From NCBI RefSeq assembly GCF_000024785.1, contig NC_013441.1, positions 682,001 through 746,000 of the forward strand: DNA of 64,000 bases. Reading direction: 5' to 3'. Position 1 is the first letter of the stretch, and each line of letters opens with the position of its first letter. The notes under the pieces were generated by a model. It ran no database searches. It was not told the DNA's origin and saw only the letters and a list, made by a program, of their open reading frames with translations. The DNA is from Gordonia bronchialis DSM 43247 (lineage in GTDB: Bacteria > Actinomycetota > Actinomycetes > Mycobacteriales > Mycobacteriaceae). Below, one piece after another: positions 8,745 through 21,656 of this stretch. A program made the translations under genes and the position numbers.

Positions 8745-10144
8745 CCGGCGACCACCGGACTCGGGGACGCCGCTACGGGCGGCGCCCAGTACACCGTGGC
8801 GTCGAATCGGCTGTGCGGAAAATCAGGCAGCGGGATCTGATCAACCAATCCATCAGCATCCCAATGGAAGTCGCTGTCCGCGCCGAAGACGCTCAGCGCA
8901 TTCGCGGTGAACTCGGCAAGCGGATCGGTTCTCTTCTTGCCGGTGCCGACGATGACGGCGTCGGCACCCTGCTCGGCCACGGTCTCCCCGATGGACAACA
9001 ACATGGTGGGATGTTCGGACATCTCGACGAAGCCGGTGATCCCGCTGCGCACCGCGGTCGCGATGGCCAGATCGAAGCGCACGGTGTTGCGCAGGTTCCA
9101 GTACCAGTACGCGGCGAGGGGGAGATCACGGGTGATGGGTTCGCCGAGCGTGCCTCCGATACAGGGTATTTCGCCATCATGGAACTCGGTGGCATCGAGA
9201 TGGGCTGCCGAGAGGGTGAATTCGTCGGCGTAGTGGCGGAGCAGGGACGAATGCCCGGCGTGGTCCACTCTGATGCGGCGCGCGAAGACACCGGCCGCGG
9301 TGAAGTCGGCGACCACGTCGTCGACGGCGGTGCGTTCCCCCGAGATCGCCTGGATGGTGGTGGAATTGACCACGGCGAGTTCCACCCACCCGGTCTGGCG
9401 GGCCAATCGGTCCTCGACGGCGTCACGAGTGGCGCCGATGACCGCCATCGCACTCGGTTCGTGCCGTCCGCTCGTCTCGACCTTCTCGATGCCGACCGCG
9501 CGGTCGGTGACCAGCATGATGCCGTCACGCAGACTGAGATGACCGGATTCGACGGCGGCCGCGAACTCACCCTGCGAGTGACCGATGGTGGCCGCCGGGC
9601 GTAAGCCGGCGTCCCGCCACATCCGGGCGAGTCCGAGGGTATGCAGAAAGATCGCCGGTTGCACCGAGCGCACGTCCTCGGGGTGGTCGTCGTCGAGCAG
9701 ATAATCCAACGGCGAAATGCCCACGACACGGCCGAATTCGGAGTTCACGTCCTCGACGTGTCGCCGGTAGGAGGCGCAGTGCCGGTGGAATTCGATTCCC
9801 ATGCCGGCGGTCTGACTGCCCTGGCCGGGGAACACCATGGCGACCGCGAGGCGTCGCGCCGGGCCGGGCCGGATCACGTCGGGGTGTGCGCTGCCCGCGG
9901 CGGCGGCGCGCAATGCCGCGATGGTGGCGTCATTGCGGGTGCGGTCGCCATGGGCCCGGACGATGACACGATGACGACGAAGCGATCTGGTGCGCAACAG
10001 CATTCGTGACACCGCGGCCGGATCGGCGTCCGGGTGGGTCTCGAGGTAGCCGGCGACGGCGGTCGCCTCGTCGGCGAGCCCGGCCGGGTGCTCGGACGAG
10101 ATCGGCAGCGCGACCGTTCCGTCCGGCAGATGAATGCTCCTCAC
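8741..10144 (-). CDS. Stand-alone polyketide acyltransferase (MbtD/NbtC-like)
   Basis: 467 residues. An ~80-residue linker-like N-terminus precedes a malonyl-CoA-type acyltransferase domain with VFPGQGSQ (~100) and the active-site GHSQGE (Ser ~185). There is no ketoreductase or carrier domain, so it is much shorter than mycobacterial MbtD (~1000 residues) and closer to the separated Nocardia nocobactin enzymes as I recall them. It would load an extender unit for the polyketide (beta-hydroxy acid) part of a mycobactin/nocobactin-type siderophore. The GTG start overlaps the KS stop (GTGA). Where the missing KR and ACP functions reside is not visible here. Confidence 0.88.
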   Translation of the reverse strand: MRSIHLPDGTVALPISSEHPAGLADEATAVAGYLETHPDADPAAVSRMLLRTRSLRRHRVIVRAHGDRTRNDATIAALRAAAAGSAHPDVIRPGPARRLAVAMVFPGQGSQTAGMGIEFHRHCASYRRHVEDVNSEFGRVVGISPLDYLLDDDHPEDVRSVQPAIFLHTLGLARMWRDAGLRPAATIGHSQGEFAAAVESGHLSLRDGIMLVTDRAVGIEKVETSGRHEPSAMAVIGATRDAVEDRLARQTGWVELAVVNSTTIQAISGERTAVDDVVADFTAAGVFARRIRVDHAGHSSLLRHYADEFTLSAAHLDATEFHDGEIPCIGGTLGEPITRDLPLAAYWYWNLRNTVRFDLAIATAVRSGITGFVEMSEHPTMLLSIGETVAEQGADAVIVGTGKKRTDPLAEFTANALSVFGADSDFHWDADGLVDQIPLPDFPHSRFDATVYWAPPVAASPSPVVAG

Positions 10145-11505
10145 GCCTCGCCACCGGATCGCGCGTCGGCGGTGTGCGGTGTGGTCGCGGGCATCGTCAC
10201 AATGGCGTGCGCATTCGTTCCGGCGATTCCGAACGACGACACCGCGGCGTGCCGCGCACCGTCGCGGTCAGGCCAGTCCTCGAGTTTGGCGGCCAGCCGC
10301 AATCCAGATGTGTCCCAGTCGATCTCGGTAGTCGGCGACTCGGCGTGCCGGGTCGGCGCGATCTGCCCGTGCAGACCGCAGAGCAGGACCTTGATCAGGC
10401 CCAGCATGCCGGCGGCGGCCTGCGCATGCCCGAGATTGGATTTCACCGATCCGATGACCGTCGGCTCGCCGGCCGAGCCGGCGCCGTAGACCGCGCTGAG
10501 CGCAGTCAATTCCAACGGGTCGCCGACGGCGGTGCCGGTGCCGTGACCTTCGATGAGATCGACACCCGGCAGGCCGGATCTGTCCCGCACGCGCGCCATG
10601 AGTCGTTGCTGGGCCGTCGCACTCGGCAACGCGATGCCGACGCCACCGCCGTTGTGGTTGACGCCGGTGGCCGCGATCTCGCCGTAGATGCGCCGATTGT
10701 TCGCGAGCGCACGAGAGCGGCGTTCGAGTACCACCACGCCGGCGCCCTCACCCCAGAGGGTGCCGTCGGCGAACGACGAGTACGGCCGGCACTGTCCGCC
10801 ACCGGCGAGCGCGTTGTTCTTGGAGAACTCGTAGAACGCGGCCGCCGATCCCATGACGCAGACCCCGCCGGCCAGCGCGAGCTCACTCTCGTCGTCGCGC
10901 AAGGACCGCACGGCAAGATCGAGGGCGGTGAGCGAGGACGCACACGCCGTGTCGACCGTCAACGACGGTCCGGTCAGCTCCAGACAGCGCGAGATCCGGC
11001 CCGCGAGTGCGCCGAGGGCCGTACCCGACGCGCGGTAGCCCGAGTATTCGTTGACCTCGGCGGCGCGCGGCCCGTACTCGTTGATGGAACCGCCGACATA
11101 CACGCCGACCTCGCGTCCGGACAGGCTTGCCGGGTTGATGCCCGCATTCTCGACCGCATGCCACGCGGTGCGCAGGACCACGCGCTGCTGCGGGTCCATC
11201 GCCACGGCTTCTCGTGGCGAGATACCGAAGAACAGGGGATCGAAGGCACCCGCACCGTCGAGGAACCCGCCGGCGTCGGCGACCGGGGCCCAACCATGGT
11301 CGGTGGACAGCGACAGGAGTTCCTCGACATCCCAGCCTCGATCGCGGGGGAACGGCGAGATGAGGTCGCGACCGTCGGCCAACGCCTCCCAGTACCCGGC
11401 CAGCGTGTCGATTCCGCCGGGCGCTTCGACCGCCATACCGACCACCACGACGGGATCGGGTTCAGCAGTAGGCGCTGTGGGATCCGTCGTTGTGGCGTCG
11501 GTCAT
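10141..11505 (-). CDS. Stand-alone beta-ketoacyl synthase (MbtC/NbtB-like)
   Basis: 454-residue type I polyketide ketosynthase with the complete catalytic triad: VDTACASSL (Cys ~188), IEGHGTGT (His ~323) and SNLGHAQAAAG (His ~363). It performs the decarboxylative condensation that adds the polyketide unit to the growing siderophore. I place the start at ATG 11505, not at an in-frame codon 60 nt upstream, because AGAGGAG sits 4 nt before it and the protein begins in the normal KS style. It is the first gene of the KS-AT-mbtG-fmt-NRPS-NRPS operon; the following genes overlap or sit close behind, and an iron box lies 91 nt upstream. Confidence 0.92.
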   Translation of the reverse strand: MTDATTTDPTAPTAEPDPVVVVGMAVEAPGGIDTLAGYWEALADGRDLISPFPRDRGWDVEELLSLSTDHGWAPVADAGGFLDGAGAFDPLFFGISPREAVAMDPQQRVVLRTAWHAVENAGINPASLSGREVGVYVGGSINEYGPRAAEVNEYSGYRASGTALGALAGRISRCLELTGPSLTVDTACASSLTALDLAVRSLRDDESELALAGGVCVMGSAAAFYEFSKNNALAGGGQCRPYSSFADGTLWGEGAGVVVLERRSRALANNRRIYGEIAATGVNHNGGGVGIALPSATAQQRLMARVRDRSGLPGVDLIEGHGTGTAVGDPLELTALSAVYGAGSAGEPTVIGSVKSNLGHAQAAAGMLGLIKVLLCGLHGQIAPTRHAESPTTEIDWDTSGLRLAAKLEDWPDRDGARHAAVSSFGIAGTNAHAIVTMPATTPHTADARSGGEA

Positions 11506-11595
11506 GTCACTCCTCTGGCACCGCGTCGAGGCTCCATCCGATGGGCGACCGATGCCCGACGTCACGCGCGCCGTCCATCGACGCCTGGCTGTACG

Positions 11596-11614
11596 AATAG
11601 TTAGCCTGGCCTAA
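11596..11614 (-). promoter_or_regulatory. DtxR/IdeR-type iron box upstream of the KS operon
   Basis: Read on the minus strand it is TTAGGCCAGGCTAACTATT, which I count as 13 of 19 matches to the mycobacterial IdeR consensus (TTAGGTTAGGCTAACCTAA). It sits 91-109 nt before the KS start codon. The expected role is repression by iron-loaded DtxR/IdeR. The match was judged by eye; binding is inferred. Confidence 0.6.
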
Positions 11615-11691
11615 GTCAGTTTGAACAGTACCCGTCGTCACGGGACGAGACAAGACGTGGCCGCGGTGCGAGAATCGGGCCCGCGAGACGG

Positions 11692-13077
11692 TCACGACGG
11701 TCCCGAACCGGTCGCGATGGCACCCACCACGAAGGTCCCGACGTTGCATTCGACCAGCTCATCACGGCCGGTGGCGGCCGCGAATGCTGCGGTGTCGCCG
11801 TAGCCCTGGGCCACGCCGCCCAGGCCCATGGCGGTGGCGGCGAGATAGAGATTCTGGGTGAGCACGCCCACATGCTTGAGGATCACCGCGTAGGGCATCT
11901 GCTCATAGGTCCAGCTGATCCGGCCGGTTCGTGCGGCGAGCACCAGCAGGACCTGGGGGAGCCGGCCTTCCAGGGTGAGTGCGGCCGGGGCGATGAGCTT
12001 CTCGACGGCGGGATCGGCGTAATCGGCCACCGGGCGCAATGCGTGCTCATACGCGTCGTAGTGGTACATACCAGGGGACAGGCCGGCCGCGGTGCGCACC
12101 ACCGGGTAGATCTCGAGCTCGTAGAGCGATCCCCCGGACGGGAAGGGCTTCGACGGGAGTTCTTCGGGCACAGTGCGTTTCGTGTTGGTGGTGCGCACCC
12201 CGCGAACTCGTGCACAGCGAAACAGCAACTCGCCCAGTTGTTCTGCGGTGATCGGATAGTCGTCGTCGAAGCTGCGGTGCGATCGGCGGTCCTCCACGAC
12301 CGCAGCGAGAGGGACGTCCTGCGTGCGCAGCCGCGCGAGGTCGGGTTTCGGAAGGGGCAGCGGTTCACCGGGGTACTCGGCGGGACAGGCCGGCAGAGGT
12401 TCGAACTGGCCGTCCGCCCACCGCGTCGGCCCGAAACCGGCCCAACTGGTGCCGCGGTCACCGACCGTGCTGCGACGGTGAAACCACAGCTCGTGCGGAT
12501 TCCAGCTGCGGGTCTCGAAGCTGGACTCCTCGACTCCGGCCGGGGTGAGATGACCCGCCCACCCGAGGTCGGCCCGTAGCCGATCACGCAGCACCGATGG
12601 GCTGATCGTGTCGGCGGACGGATCGGTGAGACCGGCGAGGACCGACGGATCGTGCAGGACGACGTCGGCCCAGGCGCGTGGGTTCTCCGCGACGAGTTCA
12701 CCGTCGATGCGATGGCAGACGGTGAACCGCGACAGGACGCTCTCCGTCACCGTGCCGGGATCCGGGCGCGACGTCGGGGGAGCCCGGAAGGGTTTGACGG
12801 TGTAGACCGGCTTGTCGTCGACGGACACGGTCAGACCTACCGCACCCATGCCCAGGAGCCGCACCAAAAGGGTGTCGACGCTGTCGCCGGCATCGTCAGG
12901 GACGGACGCCGAACCCTGATCGAGGTTGCGCAGCAACGAGACCTGCGCGTCGTCGAGGCCGTCGATACGGACCTTGGCCGGCAGGATGATGGCGATCCGC
13001 CCCTTGCCCACCATGCAGCGCGCGCCGTCGGTGAAGGAATAGGTGGTCGTGAGTCCGGTGGCCGTCCCCGCAGTCAT
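11692..13077 (-). CDS. SagB-type flavin dehydrogenase (azoline oxidase)
   Basis: 461 residues. The N-terminal ~220 residues resemble the extra domain of SagB/McbC-type dehydrogenases; the C-terminal half is a nitroreductase-like FMN domain (VVEDRRSHRSFDDDYPIT ~262, FPSGGSLYELEIYPV ~317, GLGGVAQGYGD ~425). Such enzymes oxidise thiazolines or oxazolines to thiazoles or oxazoles. Beside a mycobactin/nocobactin-type assembly line it would explain an aromatic phenyl-oxazole (or thiazole), as in nocobactins, in place of the mycobactin oxazoline. It is separated from the KS gene by 186 nt that carry a second iron box, so it may be transcribed alone. There is no Shine-Dalgarno at ATG 13077; a leaderless mRNA is possible. 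Confidence 0.85.
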   Translation of the reverse strand: MTAGTATGLTTTYSFTDGARCMVGKGRIAIILPAKVRIDGLDDAQVSLLRNLDQGSASVPDDAGDSVDTLLVRLLGMGAVGLTVSVDDKPVYTVKPFRAPPTSRPDPGTVTESVLSRFTVCHRIDGELVAENPRAWADVVLHDPSVLAGLTDPSADTISPSVLRDRLRADLGWAGHLTPAGVEESSFETRSWNPHELWFHRRSTVGDRGTSWAGFGPTRWADGQFEPLPACPAEYPGEPLPLPKPDLARLRTQDVPLAAVVEDRRSHRSFDDDYPITAEQLGELLFRCARVRGVRTTNTKRTVPEELPSKPFPSGGSLYELEIYPVVRTAAGLSPGMYHYDAYEHALRPVADYADPAVEKLIAPAALTLEGRLPQVLLVLAARTGRISWTYEQMPYAVILKHVGVLTQNLYLAATAMGLGGVAQGYGDTAAFAAATGRDELVECNVGTFVVGAIATGSGPS

Positions 13078-13095
13078 GAGGTCAGCCTAACCCGC
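13077..13095 (-). promoter_or_regulatory. Iron box overlapping the start of the SagB-type gene
   Basis: On the minus strand the 19-mer GCGGGTTAGGCTGACCTCA keeps the GGTTAGGCT core and a CCT arm, about 14 of 19 IdeR consensus positions by eye. It ends on the A of the ATG at 13077, where a ribosome-binding site would normally be. This fits a leaderless, iron-repressed transcript. Confidence 0.6.
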
Positions 13096-13348
13096 GTCCC
13101 GTCGGCCGGGAGGTGCCCGTGTGGCCGCTGCCGCCCAACCCGGGTGGCCTTCCCGGGTTGCGCAGCAGCAGCTCGCGTGGCGCCGTTTCACGCTATGGAG
13201 TTCTCAAAGGACTGATGCGGTCCCGGCTGGGCCGGGTGCGGTGTGTGGTTGGTCTAGTTCATGATGCGGTGAGGTGCTGAGATTGCCGGGTCGGTCGAGC
13301 CCCGAAGTACTTGGTGACACAAGCACATTGGGCGATCACCGCCGGTTC
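13096..13348. other. Intergenic region, no gene seen
   Basis: About 250 nt between the SagB-type gene and the decayed HNH gene. No convincing ORF, RNA or terminator hairpin was seen. The end next to the SagB-type gene should hold that gene's promoter. Confidence 0.5.
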
Positions 13349-14613
13349 TCATGCGGCGATGTCGTCGAGTCGCATGGTGCGCCGGTTGTAGGCGGGTAGT
13401 GGTCGGCGTCTCGGGTCGACGGTGGCGGGTGGGATGAGCCAGGGGTGTCGGTCATCGCCCATCACGACATCCCAGCCGTTGTGGTGGACGTCGGTGTGAC
13501 ACGACGGACAGAGCAGACATCCGTTGTCCAATACGGTTGTGCCTCCGTGGGAGTAGAACGTGATGTGGTGGGCGTGGGTCCAGCCGGCGGGTGCGCCGCA
13601 TTTGATGCAGCACTGGTCCCGCACGATGAGTGCTTTGCGCAGTTTGGGTCCGAAGAGTCGGTCGTCTTGGCCGACGGCGAGGGGGACACGGTCGCCGTTG
13701 ATGATGATGTCGGTGATGGTGGAGTCGCAGGCGAGCAGGCTGGTGGTGGCTCCGGAGATGGGGCCGGTGAAGGCGAGGACGCCGCGGCCGTCGGCGTCGG
13801 CGGGCATGGTCAGCAGCACGGTTTGGTGGGGTGCGCCGGGTAGGAGGCCGTGGTCGGCGGCGGTCATGGCGGCGTCGAGGATGCGTTCCAATGCCTCCGA
13901 TTTGCGTCGCCCCACTGGGCGGGGGTCAGCAGAGCCGTCGGATTCGGGACGGGTGCGGCGAACGCGTCGATCAGGGTGTGCAGTTTCTCTCCGATGACGG
14001 CGTCGAGGTCACCGCGCACGATGGTGCGCCCATCCCCACCGGTTTTCGGTTCGTTGACGGTGACGGTGAAGTCGTTGATGGCACGATCCTCCGCGGCAGG
14101 CAACCCGACGTCGGAGGCGTCGGCGAGTTGATTGCCTAATGCGCGGGCGCGGTTGGTGATCTCCGAGGGGGTGGCACCGGAGAAGGTGTGGGCGAGCAGA
14201 TCGGTCACCATACTTTGACGCTGCTCGTCGGACAGGGGTTGCCCGTTGCGGGAGCAGATGTGGGTCATCCCGCGGACCACCGCGTCGGCATGCTCGCCGG
14301 ACACTGTGCCGTCGGCGGTGTGTCCGGCCAGCCGCGGCAGGGGCGTCAGGTTCCCGGCGACGCGTATCAACCGTGATGCGACGGCGGGGGCGCAGCCCAT
14401 CACGATCAGTAGTTCGCGCATGGTGCGGCCCTGTTTCTTGGCGACGCCGAGTGTGGTCAGTCGCGTGACGAGCAGGGCGGCGTGGTGTTCGACGAGGTTG
14501 CGTAGCCGCAGCACCATCTGCAACGCGGTGTGGGCCTCGGGTCCGGTGGTGTCGTCCCAGGTGTGGTTGGCCAGGTGCTCGACCAGGTGTTCGATCTGCT
14601 TCATGCGTTCCAC
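13349..14613 (-). pseudogene. DUF222/HNH endonuclease (13E12-repeat family), single-base frameshift
   Basis: Two overlapping frames together encode one typical actinobacterial DUF222-HNH protein of ~420 residues. 14613-13864 gives the DUF222 part (MERMKQIEHLVEHL...). 13915-13349 gives the rest, ending in an HNH nuclease (CIKCGAPAGWTHAHHI, CLLCPSCHTDVHH). The frames join near 13951-13953, a GGG (CCC on the coding strand). One extra C there would restore AAPRPESDGSADPRPVGRRKS, the family's usual linker. Either the gene has lost one base or the sequence carries an indel error. These genes are multicopy and often decayed in this order. It separates the two siderophore loci and has no evident link to iron. 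Confidence 0.85.
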
Positions 14614-14818
14614 ATTACTCGCACATGTGTTCGTGTCAAGGGATGTTTTTGCAGGTCAGAACCCATGAGCCTCAGCGGTGAACTGCAGTGAACCGTGGTG
14701 AACAGCAGCCCCACTCGTCACGCCGCAGATGTGGATGGAGGCCGTCGACTTCGAGACGCTCCATGCTCGTTGGTCGCAGGGCCTCCTCAGCCCGGCGGCG
14801 TGTGCTCCTCCTCGCGTC

Positions 14819-15469
14819 TCAGCAAGCGGGGTCTACCGTCGTCCCGCCCAGATCCTTGAGCAACTCCGCCGTCGTCAATGCCGCACCGCACGCCTCGTTG
14901 ACGTACTTCACGGTGTGGCGATGCTCGGCAGCGGAGAAGTCGGCCACCGCGTCGGAGACGAGGAACGGGCGGATGTCGCGCATGAACGCGTCGGCGGCGG
15001 TCAGCATGCAGCCGATGTGGGCGTAGATCCCGGTGATGATGAGGTGGTCACGGCCCAGCTCCTGCATCGTCTGGCCGAGATCCGATCGCACGAAGGCCGA
15101 GTAGCGCCACTTCACCGTGTGCAGGTCGTCGGGCCGCGGCGCGAGCGGTGCGACGATGGCCGCCTCGTCGTCGGTCGCGATGCCGGTTCCCCACCGCTCG
15201 GTCAGCAGCCCGCGTACCTCGGGGTCCTGGCGCGGTGGTTGCGCCGAGTAGACGGTGGGGATCGAGAGCCGGTCGCAGGTGTCCCGGATCGCCCGGATGT
15301 TGGCGACCACATCGGGCAGCGGCGCCCCCTCGAAGGCGTCGACGAAATACGACTGCATGTCGTGGATCAGCAGGATCGAGCGCTGCGGGTCGGTGGACCA
15401 GCCGTCGCGCCGGGGCGGCAGGTCGGCGGGATCGGGGATCTCGTACGGCCGGATCGGAGGTATCGGCAT
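14819..15469 (-). CDS. Isochorismatase (2,3-dihydro-2,3-dihydroxybenzoate synthase), EntB-like without carrier domain
   Basis: 216 residues. It matches EntB/DhbB isochorismatase domains along its length: LLIHDMQSYFVDAF (~36), YSAQPPRQDPEVRG, WGTGI, KWRYSAF (~124), ITGIYAHIGCMLTA (~150), DAVADFSAAEH. It cleaves isochorismate to pyruvate and 2,3-dihydro-2,3-dihydroxybenzoate, the DHB precursor. It ends right after the hydrolase domain. The aryl carrier normally fused to EntB is instead on the DHB-AMP ligase at 21657-23525. ATG 15469 overlaps the stop of the upstream lipoprotein gene (TGATG); a longer upstream reading was rejected. EntC and EntA equivalents are not in this window. Confidence 0.92.
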   Translation of the reverse strand: MPIPPIRPYEIPDPADLPPRRDGWSTDPQRSILLIHDMQSYFVDAFEGAPLPDVVANIRAIRDTCDRLSIPTVYSAQPPRQDPEVRGLLTERWGTGIATDDEAAIVAPLAPRPDDLHTVKWRYSAFVRSDLGQTMQELGRDHLIITGIYAHIGCMLTAADAFMRDIRPFLVSDAVADFSAAEHRHTVKYVNEACGAALTTAELLKDLGGTTVDPAC

Positions 15470-16482
15470 CAGCGCATGGCCTCGGCGATGTCGTTCAGGA
15501 TCAGCTCCACGCCGAGCGGTCCGGAGGCACTGGTCCACGGGACGCCGTCGACCGGATAGATGTGATTCGCCCGGGCCGCACCGAGAGCGGAGAAACCGGG
15601 GAGGTTCCTGGCGGCGGCGAGATCGCGTGCAGCCTGATCCTTGCCGGCGAGCGCGCCGAAGAAGATGTAGTCGGCGTCGATCAGGTCAAGATTCTCCAAG
15701 CTCACGTGCTGGCCGGATCGGTTCTGCGAGTTGATGGATTGCTGCGACGCCGGGCGCGTCATGCCGACCTGTTCGAGCGCCCAGGCCGACAGCGACGGTG
15801 CGCCGACCAGGGTGGGGCTACCGGCCGTCCAGCGCACGACGCTCGCCGTGAGCTGACGGTCGGCGGGCTTGCGGGCGGTGACGGCTGCGCGGGTGGTGGC
15901 GACCTGCTGATTGATCTGGGCGACCACGCGATCATGCTCGGTGGGACGGTTCAGCACATCGGCCATCGCCGCGAAGTACTTCTCCCAGCCGTCCGCATAG
16001 CGTCCCACGAGGACGGTCGGGGCGATCTTGGTGAGTTCGGCGATGGAGTTGCGGGCGCCCGTGGTGTCGTCGACGAGGATCAGGTCCGGGCGCAGCTTGA
16101 GGATCTGCTGGAGGTTGGGGCTACCCGACGACGCCACGATCGGGATGGTCGCCGCACGTTCCCCCAGGTAGGCCGGTGCCTTTTCCTGTCCGCGGGCGCT
16201 GGTGGTGCCGACGGGGGTGACGTCGAGTGCCAGGGCGCCGTCGAGGGAGATCTCGGACAGTGTCACGATCTTGGTCGGCTTCTCCGGGATCGCTACGGTT
16301 GCGCCGCTCGCGTCGCGGTATTCGCGTGTGGGCCCGGACTGTTCGAGGGAATCATCGCTCGAGCACGCCGTGACGACTGCGATGATCGCAACCGCCGCCA
16401 GCAGGGCTCCCAGCACGCGTCGCAGCGGCGCGGACAGTCCGCGCGGGAAAAGTCGGCTCTGGGACACTCTGCTCTGGGACAT
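15469..16482 (-). CDS. Ferric-siderophore substrate-binding lipoprotein (FecB/FepB family)
   Basis: 337 residues. It has a signal peptide (~1-40) with lipobox VVTAC, then a periplasmic-binding-protein fold typical of iron-siderophore capture: KIVTLSEISLDGALALDVTPVG, LKLRPDLILVDD (~130), WTSASGPLGVELILNDI at the C-terminus. It should be anchored on the outer face of the membrane and feed the FepDGC-like permease and ATPase encoded divergently at 23.5-26.4 kb. Start: ATG 16482 after AGGAGACCGA. It lies 8 nt after the esterase gene. Confidence 0.92.
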   Translation of the reverse strand: MSQSRVSQSRLFPRGLSAPLRRVLGALLAAVAIIAVVTACSSDDSLEQSGPTREYRDASGATVAIPEKPTKIVTLSEISLDGALALDVTPVGTTSARGQEKAPAYLGERAATIPIVASSGSPNLQQILKLRPDLILVDDTTGARNSIAELTKIAPTVLVGRYADGWEKYFAAMADVLNRPTEHDRVVAQINQQVATTRAAVTARKPADRQLTASVVRWTAGSPTLVGAPSLSAWALEQVGMTRPASQQSINSQNRSGQHVSLENLDLIDADYIFFGALAGKDQAARDLAAARNLPGFSALGAARANHIYPVDGVPWTSASGPLGVELILNDIAEAMR

Positions 16483-16490
16483 TCGGTCTC

Positions 16491-17710
16491 CTATCGGGGA
16501 GAAGGGTTGGAACGGACGGGGTTCGGAACGGCGGTGAGATCAGCGAGCAGCAGTGCCGCCCACCAGGCGTCGTCGTGACCGCCGGGGTAGAGGTGAAACG
16601 ATGTGGGATGCCCGAGCGCCTCGACGGTCTCGGCGAGTCCGGCGACATTGGGTGCGAGTTCCTCCTCGAACTGCCCTGCTGCCAAACGGATCTCGGCGGA
16701 GGAGTCTGCTGCCTGCCGCAGCTGGTCGTGAATCCACCGCTGCGGATCACTCACCTGGGCCGGGCGCGATCGCAGCCCCGGACGCCACCAGACCGACGGC
16801 GAGTAGGCGAGCACCTCGTCGACGAGGCCGGGATGCCACGCGGCCAGGGTCAGCGCGGCCAATCCGCCGAGACTCTGTCCGGCAACCACGATTCGCGTTG
16901 GCGTGGTGGGCATCTCGTGGATAGAGCGGCCGACGAGCCCGGCGATCGCGTCGATGACCGGACGATTGCCGCCGAGTACCCGCAGCCGCTCCGAACTGTC
17001 CGCGGGCGAGTCGACGCCGATGACGGTGAAGGAACGTCCCGATCCGTCGTTCGCTGCGGTCAGCACCGCAGGAAGGTGATGGCGGTCGAACCACTTCTCG
17101 GCGTCGAAGACGAGCAGCAGGTCCGTCGGTGCGGGGGTGTCGGCTCCGACGATGCGGTACCGCAACACGGTGCCGTCGACGTCGAGGGCACCGGTCTGTA
17201 TCTCGGCCACATGGCCGTCGGAACCTGTTGTGAACATGGACAAGTCGGGTGATCCGTCGGTGCGGAGCACCGATGCGAAGGATGATCCGGCGCGGACGAG
17301 AAGGTTGTGCGGATCGGGTCTGGCCTGCCGGACGATCTCGCGGGAGTACTCCACCCGCCCATCCCGGATGCCCGGGGACGACACGGTGAACGGGTAGATC
17401 CGATAGCCGGCCATGGTGCCGCGGGGCACGGTGAGCTCGGTCCACCAGATACTCGACCCGGGACGCCGCCGCATCACCCCGGCGTCGACGTGTCGCTTGT
17501 CGGTGAGCCGGTTGACCCACACATAGACACCATCGAGACGGTCCGCCGGGTCGGCGACCCAGAGGAACAGCGCCCGTTGATGATCGGGTCGGGCGGGATC
17601 GTCGGTGAGGATCGGCGTGCCGTGCGAATCGAGCAGAGCCGACACCTCACTCATGTCGACGGAACGGTCGTCGTCGACGATGAGGCGCCGAAAGTCGGTG
17701 GCGGAAAAGG

Positions 17711-17714
<4 letters not shown>
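16491..17714 (-). CDS. fes: Ferric-enterobactin-type esterase (Fes/IroE family)
   Basis: 407 residues: an N-terminal Fes domain (~1-150) then an alpha/beta-hydrolase esterase domain with nucleophile motif VVAGQSLGG (~260) and the catalytic His near the end ([10 protein letters not shown]). Fes-type enzymes hydrolyse the ester backbone of ferric tri-catechol siderophores to free iron in the cytoplasm; no signal peptide is seen. The start is taken as GTG 17714, overlapping the NRPS stop (GTGA); the longer open frame is inside the NRPS gene. Its coupling to an EntF-like synthetase suggests the product is a serine (or similar) oligo-ester. Confidence 0.9.
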
Positions 17715-21559
<3,845 letters not shown>

Positions 21560-21626
21560 TGGTGCGATACGTGGCCTCACTACTCGGAGGTGATCGAGCG
21601 CGGTGGTCTCCACCGGTGGCAACCAC

Positions 21627-21656
21627 TTAGGGTACCCAGACTATAGACTCGCTCGC
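21627..21656 (+). promoter_or_regulatory. Divergent siderophore promoter: weak iron box plus -10, leaderless start
   Basis: TTAGGGTACCCAGACTATA (21627-21645) resembles a DtxR/IdeR box; it is weaker than the others here, about 11 of 19. It overlaps a -10-like TATAGACT at 21642-21649, only 7 nt from the GTG of the DHB-AMP ligase. There is no Shine-Dalgarno, so the ligase mRNA is probably leaderless. The same 97-nt gap should drive the EntF-like operon on the other strand. Confidence 0.5.
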
